DNA from: Lachnospiraceae bacterium
GTDB lineage: Bacteria > Bacillota > Clostridia > Lachnospirales > Lachnospiraceae
Direction: 5' to 3'
NCBI GenBank assembly: GCA_017958465.1
Contig: JAGDCQ010000107.1
Coordinates: 1 to 6,419, forward strand
DNA length: 6,419 bases
The position numbers and the translations under genes are program-made. This document shows positions 4,593-6,419 of this stretch, piece after piece; position 1 is the first letter of the stretch, and each line of letters begins with the position of its first letter. The notes beneath the pieces were generated by a model. The model did no database searches, was not told the origin of the DNA, and was given only the letters and a program-made list of their open reading frames with translations.

Positions 4593-6419
4593 ATGCAGTT
4601 TGGTTACTTTAACGACGCAGACAAGGAGTACGTTATCACTTCCCCGAAGACTCCGTATCCCTGGATCAATTACCTTGGATCCGACGGCTTCTTCTCTCTT
4701 ATCTCCAATACAGCCGGAGGCTACAGCTTCTACAAAGATGCGAAACTCCGCAGGATCACGCGCTTCCGCTATAACAACGTTCCACTGGATCTTGGCGGAG
4801 GACGCTACTACTATATTTGTGACGGCGACGATTTCTGGTCACCGGGCTGGGCTCCCGCCAAAAAAGAGCTGTCATTTTACGAGTGCCGCCACGGTATGGG
4901 CTACACAAAGATCAAGGGCACAAGGAACGGCGTAAGTGCCGAAGTTACTTACTTTGTGCCGCTTAACGAGAATGCCGAGATCCATAAAGTGACATTGAAA
5001 AATGATACGAAATCGATTAAGAAGATCCGTCTTTTCTCCTTCATCGAGTGGTGTCTGTGGAACGCTCAGGACGACTCCACAAACTTCCAGAGAAATTTCA
5101 GCACAGGAGCAGTTGAAATTGAAGGCTCCGTGATATATCATAAGACAGAGTACAAAGAACGTCGTGACCACTACGCCTTCTTTGGAGTAAATGCACCGAT
5201 CTCGGGCTTTGATTCGGATCGCGAGAGCTTTATCGGCACTTACGGCGGTTTTGAGGCTCCGGAAGCTGTTGTACGCGGAGAATCCGGCAATTCCATTGCT
5301 AACGGCTGGTCACCCTGTGCTTCCCATTGTGTGGACGTTGAGCTCGCTCCGGGCGAAGAAAAAACGCTTGTATTCGTTCTCGGATACATTGAAAACGAGC
5401 ATGACAAGAAGTGGGCTTACCAGACCGGCACCCTTTCAGAGGCAAACAAGGGCGACACAACATCACCCAAGCCTGTTTCCCAGATAGCCGCAGGTGCCCT
5501 TGTCCAGTCTTATTCTGCGCCTAACGGGGAGAATGTCATCGACAAGACCAAGGCTTATGCAATGCTTAAGAAATATGCCACCACAGAGGCTGTAGACAAG
5601 GCATTCAACGAGCTTAAGGAGTACTGGAACACACTGCTTTCAAAGTACAGCTGCAAGACTCCCGAGGAGAAGACTGACCGTATGGTCAACATCTGGAACC
5701 AGTACCAGTGTATGGTCACCTTCAACCTGTCGAGAAGTGCTTCCTACTTTGAGTCCGGCATCGGCCGCGGTATGGGCTTCCGTGATTCCAACCAGGACCT
5801 TCTTGGATTTGTACACCAGATCCCGGACCGCGCAAGGGAGCGTATCATCGACCTGGCTTCCACTCAGCTCGAGGACGGCGGCGCTTACCACCAGTACCAG
5901 CCCCTTACAAAGAAGGGCAATGACGAGATAGGCGGCAACTTCAACGACGATCCCCTCTGGCTGGTGCTCGCGGTTGTTGCTTACATCAAGGAAACCGGCG
6001 ATTACTCGATCCTTGACGTGCCCACACCTTTCGACAACAAGCCTGAGACCGCGACTCCGCTTTCGGACCACTTAAAGCGTTCCATCGATCATGTCATAAA
6101 CAACCTGGGCCCTCATGCTCTGCCGCTCATCGGACGTGCGGACTGGAACGACTGCCTTAACCTGAACTGCTTCTCAACAGAGTCGGGTGAGTCCTTCCAG
6201 ACTACTACCAGCAAGGACGGACGTGTTGCGGAATCCGTGATGATCGCCGGTATGTTTGCTTACATCGGCGAGGAATATGCGAAACTTATGCGAAAGACCG
6301 GCAATACAGCCGAGGCTGACCGTGTGGATGCTGAAGTTGAGAAGATGCGTGCAGCCATCATGAAGGACGGCTACGACGGAGAGTGGTTCCTGCGTGCATA
6401 CGATGATTTCGGCAAGAAA
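4593..6419 (+). CDS. cbp: Cellobiose phosphorylase, GH94 (3' end outside window)
   Basis: The enzyme splits cellobiose with inorganic phosphate into alpha-glucose 1-phosphate and glucose. It works in the cytoplasm after cellobiose uptake and saves ATP compared with hydrolysis. The frame is open for 609 codons to the window edge; the family is usually about 800 residues, so roughly 200 are missing. The N-terminus (EYVITSPKTPYPWINYLG, then SLISNTAGGYSFYKDAKLRR) is characteristic of clostridial cellobiose phosphorylases. A beta-sandwich domain covers about 1-290, a helical linker about 315-352, and the (alpha/alpha)6 barrel begins near 355. FRDSNQD (396-402) is the sugar-binding signature. ADWND (516-520) carries the catalytic general acid, expected to be D520. 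There is no signal peptide. The start at 4593 follows AAAGGCGG (4577-4584), a slightly off-consensus site eight bases away. Other GH94 specificities such as cellodextrin or laminaribiose are less likely but not excluded. Confidence 0.95.
   Translation, partial: MQFGYFNDADKEYVITSPKTPYPWINYLGSDGFFSLISNTAGGYSFYKDAKLRRITRFRYNNVPLDLGGGRYYYICDGDDFWSPGWAPAKKELSFYECRHGMGYTKIKGTRNGVSAEVTYFVPLNENAEIHKVTLKNDTKSIKKIRLFSFIEWCLWNAQDDSTNFQRNFSTGAVEIEGSVIYHKTEYKERRDHYAFFGVNAPISGFDSDRESFIGTYGGFEAPEAVVRGESGNSIANGWSPCASHCVDVELAPGEEKTLVFVLGYIENEHDKKWAYQTGTLSEANKGDTTSPKPVSQIAAGALVQSYSAPNGENVIDKTKAYAMLKKYATTEAVDKAFNELKEYWNTLLSKYSCKTPEEKTDRMVNIWNQYQCMVTFNLSRSASYFESGIGRGMGFRDSNQDLLGFVHQIPDRARERIIDLASTQLEDGGAYHQYQPLTKKGNDEIGGNFNDDPLWLVLAVVAYIKETGDYSILDVPTPFDNKPETATPLSDHLKRSIDHVINNLGPHALPLIGRADWNDCLNLNCFSTESGESFQTTTSKDGRVAESVMIAGMFAYIGEEYAKLMRKTGNTAEADRVDAEVEKMRAAIMKDGYDGEWFLRAYDDFGKK

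Overview
The window looks like chromosomal DNA from an anaerobic Gram-positive bacterium of the Clostridia, most likely a Lachnospiraceae-type gut or rumen organism. This is inferred from protein similarity recalled by eye: a clostridial-style DusB, an archaeal/fungal-type aspartate-semialdehyde dehydrogenase, a MutX-like NUDIX enzyme, a CbxX/CfqX-type AAA+ ATPase and a cellobiose phosphorylase. Strong AAAGGAGG-type ribosome binding sites and short intergenic regions with sigma-A-like promoters agree with this. No phage, transposon, CRISPR or RNA gene was recognised.

Layout. Positions 1-371 (+) hold the 3' end of a tRNA-dihydrouridine synthase gene (dusB). A promoter at 397-425 and a leader of about 95 nt precede asd (528-1613, +), which ends in a strong hairpin terminator at 1649-1684. 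That terminator also serves the convergent NUDIX hydrolase gene (1747-2220, -). Positions 2221-2407 hold two back-to-back promoters, one for the NUDIX gene and one for a 647-residue AAA+ protein (2408-4351, +). The 241-nt gap 4352-4592 contains a large imperfect hairpin, a GC-rich hairpin, a T-rich stretch and a near-consensus promoter. That promoter drives cellobiose phosphorylase (4593 to beyond 6419, +), which is cut by the window edge after 609 codons.

How the genes relate. They do not form one operon. asd, the NUDIX gene, the AAA+ gene and the phosphorylase gene each appear to have their own promoter. Their roles are separate: tRNA modification, the shared step to lysine, threonine and methionine, probable nucleotide-pool cleaning, protein remodelling with unknown client, and intracellular phosphorolysis of cellobiose. 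asd and the phosphorylase gene use a more selective codon set than the AAA+ gene, suggesting higher expression.

Most of the window is ordinary housekeeping and carbohydrate metabolism. The least explained item is the AAA+ protein. Its roughly 375-residue N-terminal part looks like a degenerate second P-loop/AAA module fused to a fully canonical CbxX-type module. Smaller points of interest are a possible short ORF whose ribosome binding site and start codon lie inside a hairpin (4363-4462), and structured leaders before asd and the AAA+ gene. No convincing new multi-gene system is visible.
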